Source of the DNA: Kribbella sindirgiensis
GTDB lineage: Bacteria > Actinomycetota > Actinomycetes > Propionibacteriales > Kribbellaceae
Length of the DNA stretch: 64,000 bases
Direction of reading: 5' to 3'
Assembly (NCBI RefSeq): GCF_004331435.1
Contig: NZ_SJKA01000010.1
Coordinates: 1 to 64,000, forward strand
In this document: positions 1 through 6,947 of the stretch, one piece after another
Position numbering within the stretch: position 1 is the first letter of the stretch
How the letters are laid out: each line of letters opens with the position of its first letter
Notes under the pieces: generated by a model
Database searches by the model: none
Seen by the model: only the letters and a program-made list of their open reading frames with translations
Told to the model about the DNA's origin: nothing
Translations under genes and position numbers: made by a program

Positions 1-119
1 GCCCCGCGAACGACCACTCAGAACTCAGGAATCACCAAGGCGTTCCGGTCGGTGGTTCGGCCGCCCGCGGGGCACACACCTAACCTAAATGTCGGTGGGC
101 CGGCGTACCGTCCGGTGGC
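1..119. other. Left-edge intergenic stretch
   Basis: No gene is convincing here. Two TAnnnT boxes are visible on the plus strand, TAACCT at 81-86 and TACCGT at 106-111. The second ends 8 nt before the ATG at 120, so it could be the -10 of the following oxidoreductase, leaving essentially no 5' leader. The upstream neighbour is outside the window. Confidence 0.35.
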
Positions 120-959
120 ATGAAATACGGATTCGTGATGGCGTATGGCGATGCGCGCGACGCGGCTGAGTTGGCGGTGCTCGCGGAACGGCACGGCTGG
201 GACGGGTTCTTCGTGTGGGAGTCGATCTGGGGGATCGACGCCTGGGTGATGCTCGGGGCCGCGGCGATGACGACGGAGCGGATCCGGCTGGGCACGATGC
301 TCACGCCGCTGCCGCGCCGCAAACCATGGGACGTTGCCGGACAGGTCTCGACCGTGGACAACCTCAGCAACGGACGGGTGATCCTGTCGGTGGGTCTCGG
401 GGTGACGGGGGACGACCGGTTCTGGCTGTTCGAGGACGATCCCGGGCGGAAGGTGCGCGCGGAGCGCATGGACGAGTCGCTGGAGATGCTGCCGCACCTG
501 TGGCGCGACGAGCCGTTCGAGTACTCCGGGAAGCACTACCGATCCCGGAAGATCACCGACCTGATGCCGCCCGCTCCACCGCGTCCCGTGCAGCAGCCAC
601 GGGTGCCGACCTGGGTCGTGGGCGGCTGGCCGCGACCGAAGTCGATGCGCCGGGCCGCGCTGCAGGACGGCTGGCTGCCGGCGTATGTCGGCGACGGTGA
701 AGTGACGCCGGAGGTCGTGGCGGAGGGCGTCGACTGGATCCGCCGGGAGCGCGCCGCCCACGACCTGTCGATGGACGGTTACGACATCGTCGTCGAAGGC
801 ACCACAGCCGCCGACCGGACGGACTCGGACAAGGTCAGGCCGTGGGCGGATGCCGGTGCCACGTGGTGGATCGAGGCCGACTGGTCGTCGATGGATCCGG
901 CCGAGGTACGCCGTACCGCGGAAGCTCGCATCACGGCTGGACCGCCGCGGGGCTCATGA
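120..959 (+). CDS. LLM-class flavin-dependent oxidoreductase (luciferase-like)
   Basis: A 279-residue protein of the bacterial luciferase-like monooxygenase family, a TIM-barrel fold that uses reduced FMN or F420 on an unknown substrate. The N-terminus (MKYGFVMAYGDARDAAELAV) is the usual first strand and helix. The stretch ERIRLGTMLTPLPRRKPWDV and the following segment on dominance of rare tracks (NLSNGRVILSVGLG) are typical of the family, as is the late VVGGWPRPKSMRRAA segment. In actinomycetes many such proteins are F420-dependent, but the cofactor cannot be told from sequence alone. The gene ends 6 bp inside the convergent sigma-factor gene. No ribosome binding site is obvious; a TACCGT box 8 nt upstream suggests a leaderless start. 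Confidence 0.85.
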   Translation: MKYGFVMAYGDARDAAELAVLAERHGWDGFFVWESIWGIDAWVMLGAAAMTTERIRLGTMLTPLPRRKPWDVAGQVSTVDNLSNGRVILSVGLGVTGDDRFWLFEDDPGRKVRAERMDESLEMLPHLWRDEPFEYSGKHYRSRKITDLMPPAPPRPVQQPRVPTWVVGGWPRPKSMRRAALQDGWLPAYVGDGEVTPEVVAEGVDWIRRERAAHDLSMDGYDIVVEGTTAADRTDSDKVRPWADAGATWWIEADWSSMDPAEVRRTAEARITAGPPRGS

Positions 960-2204
960 CTCGAGCGAGGAGGCGCGCTCGGCGCGCTCGACCAGGTAGC
1001 GCTGTTCGACCTGGTTCTCGGTCAGCTCGGCCGCCTCACGGTAGAGGGCAGCGGCCCGGGGCCCGTCACCGGTCAGCTCGACAAGATGGGCGCGGACGGC
1101 GCGTTCACGCCGGCGGGTCAGTGGTTCCTGGTCCAGGCCGTGGTGACTGTTGAGTTCGTCGAGCAGCGCGAGGCCACGGGTCGGGCCGTAAGCCTGAGCT
1201 ACCGCGACGACTCGGCTGAGGCGCACGGGCGCGGTGGGCGTGAGACGCTCCAGCCAGAGGTAGAGGACGGCGATCTGCGCCCAGTCGGTGACACCGGCCG
1301 CGTGGGTCGCCGCGATCGCGGCCTGGAGTTGGTACTGGCCGGGTTCACCTTGTTGCCAGACGCTGTCGATCAGCTGGGTGCCTTCGCGGACCAGTTCGAC
1401 GTCCCATTCGGCGCGATCCTGCTCGTCGAGGGGCACGAGTTCACCAGCCGGTCCGGTGCGCGCCGTACGCCGGGACTCGGTGAGCAGCATCAGCGCGAGC
1501 AGACCGGTGGCCTCGGGGTGCACGGGGTCGTCGGGTGGCAGGGTGTCCAGGAGCAGCCGGGTGAGGCGGATCGCCTCGTGGGTCAGGTCGACGCGGGTCA
1601 GGGCGTCACCCGCGCTCGTGGTGTAGCCCTCGTTGAAGATCAGGTACAGGACCCGCATCACGGCAGCGATGCGGTCGGCGCGGTCGTCGTCGGTCGGGGC
1701 GGTGAAGCGGGCACCGGCACGGGCGAGTTGTTGTTTGGCGCGGCTGATCCGAGTACCCATGGTGTTCTCGGTGGCGCCGTACGCGTGGGCGATCTCTGTC
1801 GTGGTCAGACCGCCCACCGCGCGCAGGGTGAGCGCCACTTGGCTGGTCGGGGGCAGCACGGGGTGGCAGCACAGCAGCAACAGCGTGAGGCTGTCGTCGA
1901 CAGCGGACGGCGGCCTCGCCGAGCCGCGGTGCACCGGCTCGGCGAGCTCGGCCTCCTGCTCACGCCGGCGCCGCGCCTGGTCGGAGCGCAGCAGGTCGAC
2001 CATCCGCCGGTAGCCGATCCTGATCAGCCAGCTCCGCGGGTTCTCCGGTACACCGTCCGCCCACACGCGGGTGGCCGCGAGCAGCGCCTCCTGGACGGCG
2101 TCCTCGGCGAAGTCGAACCGGCCGAACCGCCGGACCAGCGCGCCGAGCACCTGCGGCGCCTCGGTGCGCAGCAGGTGCTCGACGTGTTCGCTCGGCTGGT
2201 TCAC
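954..2204 (-). CDS. ECF42-group RNA polymerase sigma factor with C-terminal TPR-like domain
   Basis: A 416-residue extracytoplasmic-function sigma factor. Region 2 lies at about residues 10-80 (FAEDAVQEALLAA, then PRSWLIRIGYRRMVDLLRS) and region 4 at about 110-165 (TLRAVGGLTTTEIAHAYGAT). A long C-terminal extension follows from about residue 180 and includes NEGYTTSAG near residue 190, the mark of the ECF42 group, whose TPR-like extension replaces an anti-sigma factor in controlling activity. The GTG start overlaps the stop of the upstream YciI/DGPF gene (GTGA), so the two are co-transcribed. That pairing is also diagnostic of ECF42. It probably recognises the two matching promoters at 2636-2663 and 2698-2725, which would make it autoregulated; this is inference. 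Confidence 0.93.
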   Translation of the reverse strand: MNQPSEHVEHLLRTEAPQVLGALVRRFGRFDFAEDAVQEALLAATRVWADGVPENPRSWLIRIGYRRMVDLLRSDQARRRREQEAELAEPVHRGSARPPSAVDDSLTLLLLCCHPVLPPTSQVALTLRAVGGLTTTEIAHAYGATENTMGTRISRAKQQLARAGARFTAPTDDDRADRIAAVMRVLYLIFNEGYTTSAGDALTRVDLTHEAIRLTRLLLDTLPPDDPVHPEATGLLALMLLTESRRTARTGPAGELVPLDEQDRAEWDVELVREGTQLIDSVWQQGEPGQYQLQAAIAATHAAGVTDWAQIAVLYLWLERLTPTAPVRLSRVVAVAQAYGPTRGLALLDELNSHHGLDQEPLTRRRERAVRAHLVELTGDGPRAAALYREAAELTENQVEQRYLVERAERASSLES

Positions 2205-2572
2205 GCGGCGAAGTCGTCGCCCATGATCGGCCGGATCTCGATCGGCTCGCCCAGCACCTCGACGATCCGGCCGGCGATCTCGACCGCGCGCTCGTGGCTC
2301 GCGACGTCGATCACCGCGAAGCTGGCCAGCACCTCCTTGAGCTCGGCGAACGGGCCGTCCGTGGCGACCACGCCGTCCGTTCCCTTGCGGACGGTGGTGC
2401 TGACTACCGGATGGCCGAGCCCCTCACTGGTGACGAACTCCCCGGAAGCCCGCAGTTCCTTCTCGTAGGTCTGGTAGAACGCGAACGCCGCGAGCGCGTC
2501 CTCGGACGGGGTCTCCGCGGTGGCGGCATCCCACGCGGCGGCCGGTGTGTAGCTGAGCAACAGGTACTTCAC
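2201..2572 (-). CDS. YciI-family DGPF protein, ECF42 partner
   Basis: A 123-residue YCII-related protein with a ferredoxin-like dimeric alpha/beta-barrel fold. It opens with MKYLLLSYTPAAAWDAA and carries the DGPF motif (VATDGPFAELKEVLASF) for which the ECF42-associated family is named, followed by a conserved ending on PIMGDDF. The biochemical role of DGPF proteins is not established. The start is GTG at 2572 with a GGAGGG ribosome binding site 7-8 nt upstream. It is first in a two-gene operon with the ECF42 sigma factor, and its promoter region contains TGTCGA-N17-CGAGG. Confidence 0.92.
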   Translation of the reverse strand: MKYLLLSYTPAAAWDAATAETPSEDALAAFAFYQTYEKELRASGEFVTSEGLGHPVVSTTVRKGTDGVVATDGPFAELKEVLASFAVIDVASHERAVEIAGRIVEVLGEPIEIRPIMGDDFAA

Positions 2573-2635
2573 TGTGGTCCCTCCTCGGTGGCTATCGAAC
2601 GGTAAGACGTGAACAGGTCCGTCGTCCCACTGCCA

Positions 2636-2663
2636 CCTCGTGACCGGCAGGGTGAGCTCGACA
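2636..2663 (-). promoter_or_regulatory. ECF42-type promoter of the DGPF-sigma operon
   Basis: Read on the minus strand this is TGTCGA (2658-2663), a 17-nt spacer (2641-2657) and CGAGG (2636-2640). ECF42 promoters described in Streptomyces venezuelae are, as I recall, TGTCGA at -35 with CGA/TC at -10. The same arrangement occurs divergently at 2698-2725. It lies 64 nt upstream of the GTG start of the DGPF gene. Confidence 0.7.
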
Positions 2664-2697
2664 GGGCCGCGCTGTGACTCAGGTCACCTTTGTGGTC

Positions 2698-2725
2698 TGT
2701 CGAGAGCGGGTGGGTGCCTCCGAGG
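2698..2725 (+). promoter_or_regulatory. ECF42-type promoter of the small lipocalin-like gene
   Basis: TGTCGA (2698-2703), a 17-nt spacer (2704-2720) and CGAGG (2721-2725). It is identical in both boxes and spacing to the divergent element at 2636-2663. It is placed about 40 nt before the ATG at 2765, leaving room for a short leader with a GAGGAG ribosome binding site. Confidence 0.7.
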
Positions 2726-2764
2726 TAGCGGCAACTTCACCCACCGAGCTCCGAGGAGACACCA

Positions 2765-3196
2765 ATGAACAAGAGCCTTCAGCCGAGTGACGACCTGCAG
2801 GCGCTGGACCGCCTGATCGGTACCTGGGCGGTGACCGGCGGTGTCGAGGGCACCGTGCGGTACGAGTGGATGCCAGGCCGGTTCTTCTTGCTCCAGCACG
2901 TCGAACTGCGGCAGTACGGGCAGGAGATCACGGGGTTCGAGGTGATCGGCAACCTGCGGCCGTTCGGCGAACCCGCCGGCGCGGAGGTGTGGTCGCGGTT
3001 CTACGACTCGACCGGGAACACCCTCGACTACGTGTACGAGCCGGACGGCGACACACTCACGATCTGGGGTGGCGCCAAGGGCAGCCCGGCGTACTTCCGC
3101 GGTACGTTGACCGACGGCGGCAACACGCTCGCCGGCGACTGGGTCTACCCGGGTGGCGGCGGCTACCACTCCGTCTCGCGCCGCGTGGCCGACTGA
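2765..3196 (+). CDS. Small lipocalin-like protein (DUF1579/nitrobindin-like fold), putative ECF42 target
   Basis: A 143-residue protein with no signal peptide. The pattern LDRLIGTWAVTGGVEGTVRYEWMPG near the N-terminus, then alternating beta-strands (FEVIGNLRPFG, SRFYDSTGNTLDYVYE, GNTLAGDWVYPGGGG), resembles DUF1579 or nitrobindin-type ten-stranded barrels. I cannot name a function. The ATG is preceded by GAGGAG at about 2753-2758. It is transcribed divergently from the ECF42-DGPF operon and carries the same promoter architecture, so it is likely a member of the ECF42 regulon. Confidence 0.8.
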   Translation: MNKSLQPSDDLQALDRLIGTWAVTGGVEGTVRYEWMPGRFFLLQHVELRQYGQEITGFEVIGNLRPFGEPAGAEVWSRFYDSTGNTLDYVYEPDGDTLTIWGGAKGSPAYFRGTLTDGGNTLAGDWVYPGGGGYHSVSRRVAD

Positions 3197-3220
3197 GCGG
3201 CGCCCCCGTGCGTCGGTAGC

Positions 3221-3226
3221 TACCCT
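3221..3226 (+). promoter_or_regulatory. -10 box (TACCCT), leaderless start of the Sir2 gene
   Basis: TACCCT ends 6 nt before the GTG at 3233, which places the expected transcription start on or next to the start codon. The same bases overlap a short palindrome (GGTAGCTACC, 3215-3224). The intervening GGAGGG resembles a ribosome binding site but would lie outside the transcript if the start is leaderless. Confidence 0.45.
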
Positions 3227-3232
3227 GGAGGG

Positions 3233-4129
3233 GTGCGTTCTCGTCCGACGTTGGAGTGGGCTCCGGGGCCTGAGGTGCTGGCGTTGGCGCCGGGGGCGAC
3301 GGATATCGGGCCGGTTGCGCGGACCGTGGCCGCCGGGCGGGTCGTCGTACTGAGTGGCGCCGGGATCTCGACCGAATCGGGGATCCCGGACTACCGCGGC
3401 GAGACCGGCAGCCTGCGGACGCACACGCCGATGACGTACGGCGACTTCACCGGGAGCGAGGCCGCGCGGCAGCGGTACTGGGCGCGCAGCCATCTCGGCT
3501 GGCGCACCATCGCCCGCGCCGCCCCGAACGACGGCCATCGCGCCGTGGCCGCGCTCCAGGCCCGCGGCTACCTGGGCGGCCTCATCACGCAGAACGTCGA
3601 CGGCCTGCACCAGGCGGCCGGCGCCCGCGACGTGATCGAACTGCACGGCAATCTCGACCAGGTGATCTGCCTCGGCTGCGGTACGACGTCGGCTCGCGAG
3701 GTCCTCGATCGAAGGCTCCGCGCCGCCAACCAGGCGTTCACGGCCGAGGCGACCCGGATCAACCCGGACGGCGACGTCGAGCTCCCCGAGGACGTCGTAC
3801 GCACGTTCACCGTGGTCTCCTGCACGGTGTGCGGCGGCGTCCTGAAACCCGATGTGGTCTTCTTCGGCGAGAACGTCCCGAAGGCCCGCGTCGAACGCTG
3901 CTACCGGCTGATCGACGACGCGAACGCCGTCCTCGTCCTCGGCTCGTCGCTGACCGTGATGTCCGGGTTCCGCTTCGTCCGGCACGCGGCCAAGGCCGGT
4001 ACGCCGGTACTGATCGTCAACCAGGGGCTGACCCGCGGTGACCCGTACGCGACGTACCGCGTGGATCTCCCCCTGGGACAGGCACTCACGGACCTACTGG
4101 AAGAAGCCAGCGGGCCGAGCCACGCGTGA
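3233..4129 (+). CDS. NAD-dependent protein deacylase, Sir2 (sirtuin) family
   Basis: A 298-residue sirtuin that removes acyl groups from lysine using NAD. The NAD-binding motif GAGISTESGIPDYRG begins near residue 40. TQNVDGLHQAAG and the catalytic-histidine motif ELHG follow, then two zinc-binding cysteine pairs (CLGC and CTVC) and KPDVVFFGENVP. The C-terminal Rossmann part includes VLGSSLTVMSGFRF. The long insertion between the cysteine pairs and the overall length fit the class II/actinobacterial form. It lies alone between a convergent SGNH hydrolase and the ECF42 locus. Confidence 0.95.
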   Translation: MRSRPTLEWAPGPEVLALAPGATDIGPVARTVAAGRVVVLSGAGISTESGIPDYRGETGSLRTHTPMTYGDFTGSEAARQRYWARSHLGWRTIARAAPNDGHRAVAALQARGYLGGLITQNVDGLHQAAGARDVIELHGNLDQVICLGCGTTSAREVLDRRLRAANQAFTAEATRINPDGDVELPEDVVRTFTVVSCTVCGGVLKPDVVFFGENVPKARVERCYRLIDDANAVLVLGSSLTVMSGFRFVRHAAKAGTPVLIVNQGLTRGDPYATYRVDLPLGQALTDLLEEASGPSHA

Positions 4130-4169
4130 GGTGGCCCGGCCCGTGGTCCGCGATACGGATTGGAAAGGG

Positions 4170-5210
4170 TCAGCGTTGCGCGCTGGTCCGTACGCGGTTC
4201 AGGGAGGCCTCGAGGGCCTTGGGGGAGAGAGCCGTTCTGGGTGACGCGGCGGCCTGCTTCGCCAGCTTGCGCGCCTGCGCGGCCCACGAGGCCTGCTCGG
4301 CGGCGGTGACGACCGGCTGCGCGCCGGTGAGGGTCTTGTAGGTGAGCGCGGCCATACCGGCCTCGCCCTCGAAGCGGGGGTGGTAGTTCAGCGCCCGCAG
4401 CAGGTTGATGTCCTTGCCCTGGATCCACGCCTGACCGTCCGGGGCGCAGGCGTCGTGCCCGGTGGACGGCCCGAAGGTGTCGACGTACGTCGCTCCGCCG
4501 GCCGCCGCTGCCCCGGAGACGGCGGCGTTCAGTGCCTGCTCGATCGAGTACAGGTACGCGTAGTCGCCGTCGGCGAACGGGAGGATCGACGGGCAGGTCC
4601 CGTGTTCCGGCGCGATCTTCGGGTAGCCGACGAGCACGATGGTGGCCTGCGGTGACCGTGCCCGGATGCCCTGGACGACGACCGCGATCCGGGTCTGCGT
4701 CTGGGCGATCTTGGCCTTCAGCGTGTCCACGCCGTTGACCGTGAAGTGCGCCTTGCACGGCGCCCCCGTCGGATCGGAGGCGCGCAGGCCCGGGCAGGTG
4801 CCGATGATGTCGCCGAAGACGCCGAAGTCGTTCCCGCCGATCCCGAGCGTCACCAGGTCCGTGTCCGGCGTCAGCGCGTTGAACTGCGGCGCGGCGGTGC
4901 CGAGGATCGTGCTCTGCGGCTGCGTCATGTTCGTGGTGTCGGCCCCGCCGCAGCTCACGTCGGTGAACCGGTGCACGCCGAGCGCTCCGGCCAGCAGCTT
5001 CGGGTAGTTGCTGTACGAGCGAGCGCACCCGAGCGACAGCAGGTCGGCCAGCGGGACGAACGGCGCGGACGTGTACGAGTCGCCGAGCGCGACGTACCGC
5101 GAGAAGCTGGTGGAGGTCACGGAGGTCGGCGCGGCGGTGGCGGCGGCGGCAGGTAGACCGCTCACCAGTGCGAGTGCCGCGCAGACCGCAACCAGACGGC
5201 GTAGCTTCAC
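4170..5210 (-). CDS. Secreted SGNH/GDSL-family hydrolase (lipase/esterase)
   Basis: A 346-residue secreted esterase or lipase. Residues 1-26 form a signal peptide (MKLRRLVAVCAALALVSGLP, then AAAATA). Block I is YVALGDSYTSAPF with the nucleophilic Ser in GDS, block III is GIGGNDFG, and block V is NYHPRFEGE with the catalytic His. Several cysteines (SLGCARSY, VSCGGAD, GTCPG, PCKAH, GTCPS, HDACAPDG) suggest disulfides, as in the Streptomyces scabies esterase/lipase group. The GTG start at 5210 has GGGAGG about 5 nt upstream. The gene converges on the Sir2 gene with a 40-bp gap and is divergent from ribF. Confidence 0.92.
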   Translation of the reverse strand: MKLRRLVAVCAALALVSGLPAAAATAAPTSVTSTSFSRYVALGDSYTSAPFVPLADLLSLGCARSYSNYPKLLAGALGVHRFTDVSCGGADTTNMTQPQSTILGTAAPQFNALTPDTDLVTLGIGGNDFGVFGDIIGTCPGLRASDPTGAPCKAHFTVNGVDTLKAKIAQTQTRIAVVVQGIRARSPQATIVLVGYPKIAPEHGTCPSILPFADGDYAYLYSIEQALNAAVSGAAAAGGATYVDTFGPSTGHDACAPDGQAWIQGKDINLLRALNYHPRFEGEAGMAALTYKTLTGAQPVVTAAEQASWAAQARKLAKQAAASPRTALSPKALEASLNRVRTSAQR

Positions 5211-5329
5211 AAGACCTCCCCAGGCTCATCCAGTGCGCGGCCCACCCTAAGTTGAGTCACCGCACGATTACAAGGGGTGATCGTGGACCTGATGGAAGCA
5301 ATCGGGGCGGGGCATGGAATCCTGCTCTC

Positions 5330-6292
5330 ATGCGTGTCTGGCACGGATTGGACGAGGTGAGCCCGGACTTCGGGCCGACCGTCGTCACCATCGGCAACTT
5401 CGACGGCGTGCACCGGGGTCACCAGGAGGTGCTCGCGCACGCCCGCGCGCGGGCGGCCGAGCTGGAGGGACTGCCGGTCGTGGCGATGACCTTCGACCCG
5501 CACCCGATGCGGGTCCTGCGGCCCGACCACGCGCCGCTGCAGCTCACTGATCCCGCCCGGCGCGCCGAGTTGCTCGGTGAGGCCGGCGCGGACGCGGTGC
5601 TGATCCTCCCCTTCACCAAAGAGGTGTCGCACTGGTCGCCGGAGGAGTTCATCGAGCGCACGCTGGTGAACTCGCTGCACGCGAAGGCGATCGTGGTCGG
5701 TGAGAACTTCCGCTTCGGCCACAAGGCGGCCGGGCACGTCGACACGCTCGTCGAGGCGGGAACGCAGTACGGCTTCCAGGTCGAAGGGCTGAGCCTCGCG
5801 GGGGACGAGCAGCCCTGGTCGTCGACGTACGTGCGGCAGCGGCTCGCCGACGGCGACGTGGAGGCCGCCGCGGAGGCGCTCGGCCGCCCGCTGCGGGTCA
5901 CCGGCGTGGTCGTCGAGGGCGACAAGCGCGGCCGCGAGCTCGGCTACCCGACCGCGAACATCCCCGCCGACCCGGGCGCGGCGGTCCCTCAGGACGGTGT
6001 GTACGCCGGGTGGCTCACCGTGCTGACGGCGGCGCCGGGCGCTCCGGCGTACCCGGATCCGCTGCCCGCGGCGATCAGCGTCGGCAGCAACCCGACCTTC
6101 GACGGCGTGGACCGCCGGGTGGAGTCGTACGTGCTGGACCGCGACGACCTCGAGCTGTACGGCGCGACGGTGGCGATCGATTTCGTCGCCCGGCTGCGCG
6201 GGACCCAGATCCGGTTCGACAGCATCGACGAACTGCTGGTGCAGATGAAGGCCGACGTCGACGGGGCGCGACACCTGCTCAGGGCTGATTAG
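5330..6292 (+). CDS. ribF: Bifunctional riboflavin kinase/FMN adenylyltransferase
   Basis: A 320-residue RibF that phosphorylates riboflavin to FMN and adenylates FMN to FAD in the cytoplasm. The N-terminal nucleotidyltransferase domain has TIGNFDGVHRGHQEV, MTFDPHPMRVLRP and the switch motif ENFRFGHKA-x-G. The C-terminal kinase domain begins at about residue 185 with GDKRGRELGYPTANI and ends with the FVARLRGTQ-x-F element. The ATG at 5330 was chosen because the protein then begins on the family N-terminus (MRVWHGLDEVSPDFGP); the frame is open further upstream but that part has no similarity. It precedes rpsO, as in many actinobacteria. Confidence 0.95.
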   Translation: MRVWHGLDEVSPDFGPTVVTIGNFDGVHRGHQEVLAHARARAAELEGLPVVAMTFDPHPMRVLRPDHAPLQLTDPARRAELLGEAGADAVLILPFTKEVSHWSPEEFIERTLVNSLHAKAIVVGENFRFGHKAAGHVDTLVEAGTQYGFQVEGLSLAGDEQPWSSTYVRQRLADGDVEAAAEALGRPLRVTGVVVEGDKRGRELGYPTANIPADPGAAVPQDGVYAGWLTVLTAAPGAPAYPDPLPAAISVGSNPTFDGVDRRVESYVLDRDDLELYGATVAIDFVARLRGTQIRFDSIDELLVQMKADVDGARHLLRAD

Positions 6293-6312
6293 GGGGCCAG
6301 TCCACGGACTGA

Positions 6313-6318
6313 TACGCT
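6313..6318 (+). promoter_or_regulatory. Candidate -10 box (TACGCT) of rpsO
   Basis: TACGCT lies about 90 nt before the rpsO start and would give a leader of roughly 80 nt. No good -35 match is visible at 17-18 nt upstream, so this is a weak call. Confidence 0.35.
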
Positions 6319-6407
6319 AGCTGCTGCCGTCTGAACGGCCGCGGATCGAGAGTGCTCGGGTGAAGAATGCCCCGGTGCGCCGCGCAACGGAAATCGAGAG
6401 GAATCCT

Positions 6408-6680
6408 GTGTCATCTGTTGATGCCGCAACGAAGAAGAAGATCATGGGCGAGTACGCCCTGACCGAGGGCGACACCGGGTCCCCCGAGGTCCAGGTCGCG
6501 CTGCTGACCTACCGGATCAGCCACCTGACCGAGCACCTGAAGGAGCACAAGCACGACCACCACAGCCGTCGTGGCCTGTTGCTCCTGGTCGGCCAGCGCC
6601 GCCGGCTGCTGAACTACCTGGCGAAGAAGGACATCAACCGCTACCGGTCCCTGATCGAGCGGCTCGGCCTTCGCCGATGA
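6408..6680 (+). CDS. rpsO: Small ribosomal subunit protein uS15
   Basis: A 90-residue S15, which binds 16S rRNA in the platform of the 30S subunit. The sequence MSSVDAATKKKIMGEYALTE (GTG read as Met) then GDTGSPEVQVALLTYRI and the conserved DHHSRRGLL, GQRRRLLNYL and YRSLIERLGLRR are all present. The GTG at 6408 was chosen over the upstream ATG at 6360 because it gives the normal 89-90 residue length. AGAGG lies about 8 nt upstream. It is followed by a strong hairpin and then pnp. Confidence 0.97.
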   Translation: MSSVDAATKKKIMGEYALTEGDTGSPEVQVALLTYRISHLTEHLKEHKHDHHSRRGLLLLVGQRRRLLNYLAKKDINRYRSLIERLGLRR

Positions 6681-6687
6681 CTTCGCG

Positions 6688-6721
6688 AGGAGCGGCCCCC
6701 GGATCTCGGGTGGCCGCTCCT
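6688..6721 (+). terminator. Hairpin after rpsO
   Basis: A perfect 10-bp inverted repeat (AGGAGCGGCC at 6688-6697 with GGCCGCTCCT at 6712-6721) begins 8 nt after the rpsO stop codon. There is no U-tract, so it may be an intrinsic-like terminator or an RNA-processing/stability stem between rpsO and pnp. Confidence 0.7.
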
Positions 6722-6947
6722 GGCGTATCCACGCCCTGGCGTGGAACAACTGAAGACAAAACTGAATACAGAATCACGTAAGACGTACGAGGCGACGCGA
6801 AGCGCGTGGCGGGACCACGACCGGTCCTCGGTAGTGGCTTTCGGGACTGTGCCAGATTTTCTGGAAAGACCCGCGGGCCTCGATCGAAGACCGGCATCCC
6901 GGAAGCTCGCGCCTCGCAGTCGTCACACTGTGAGAGAGGGGTATCCC

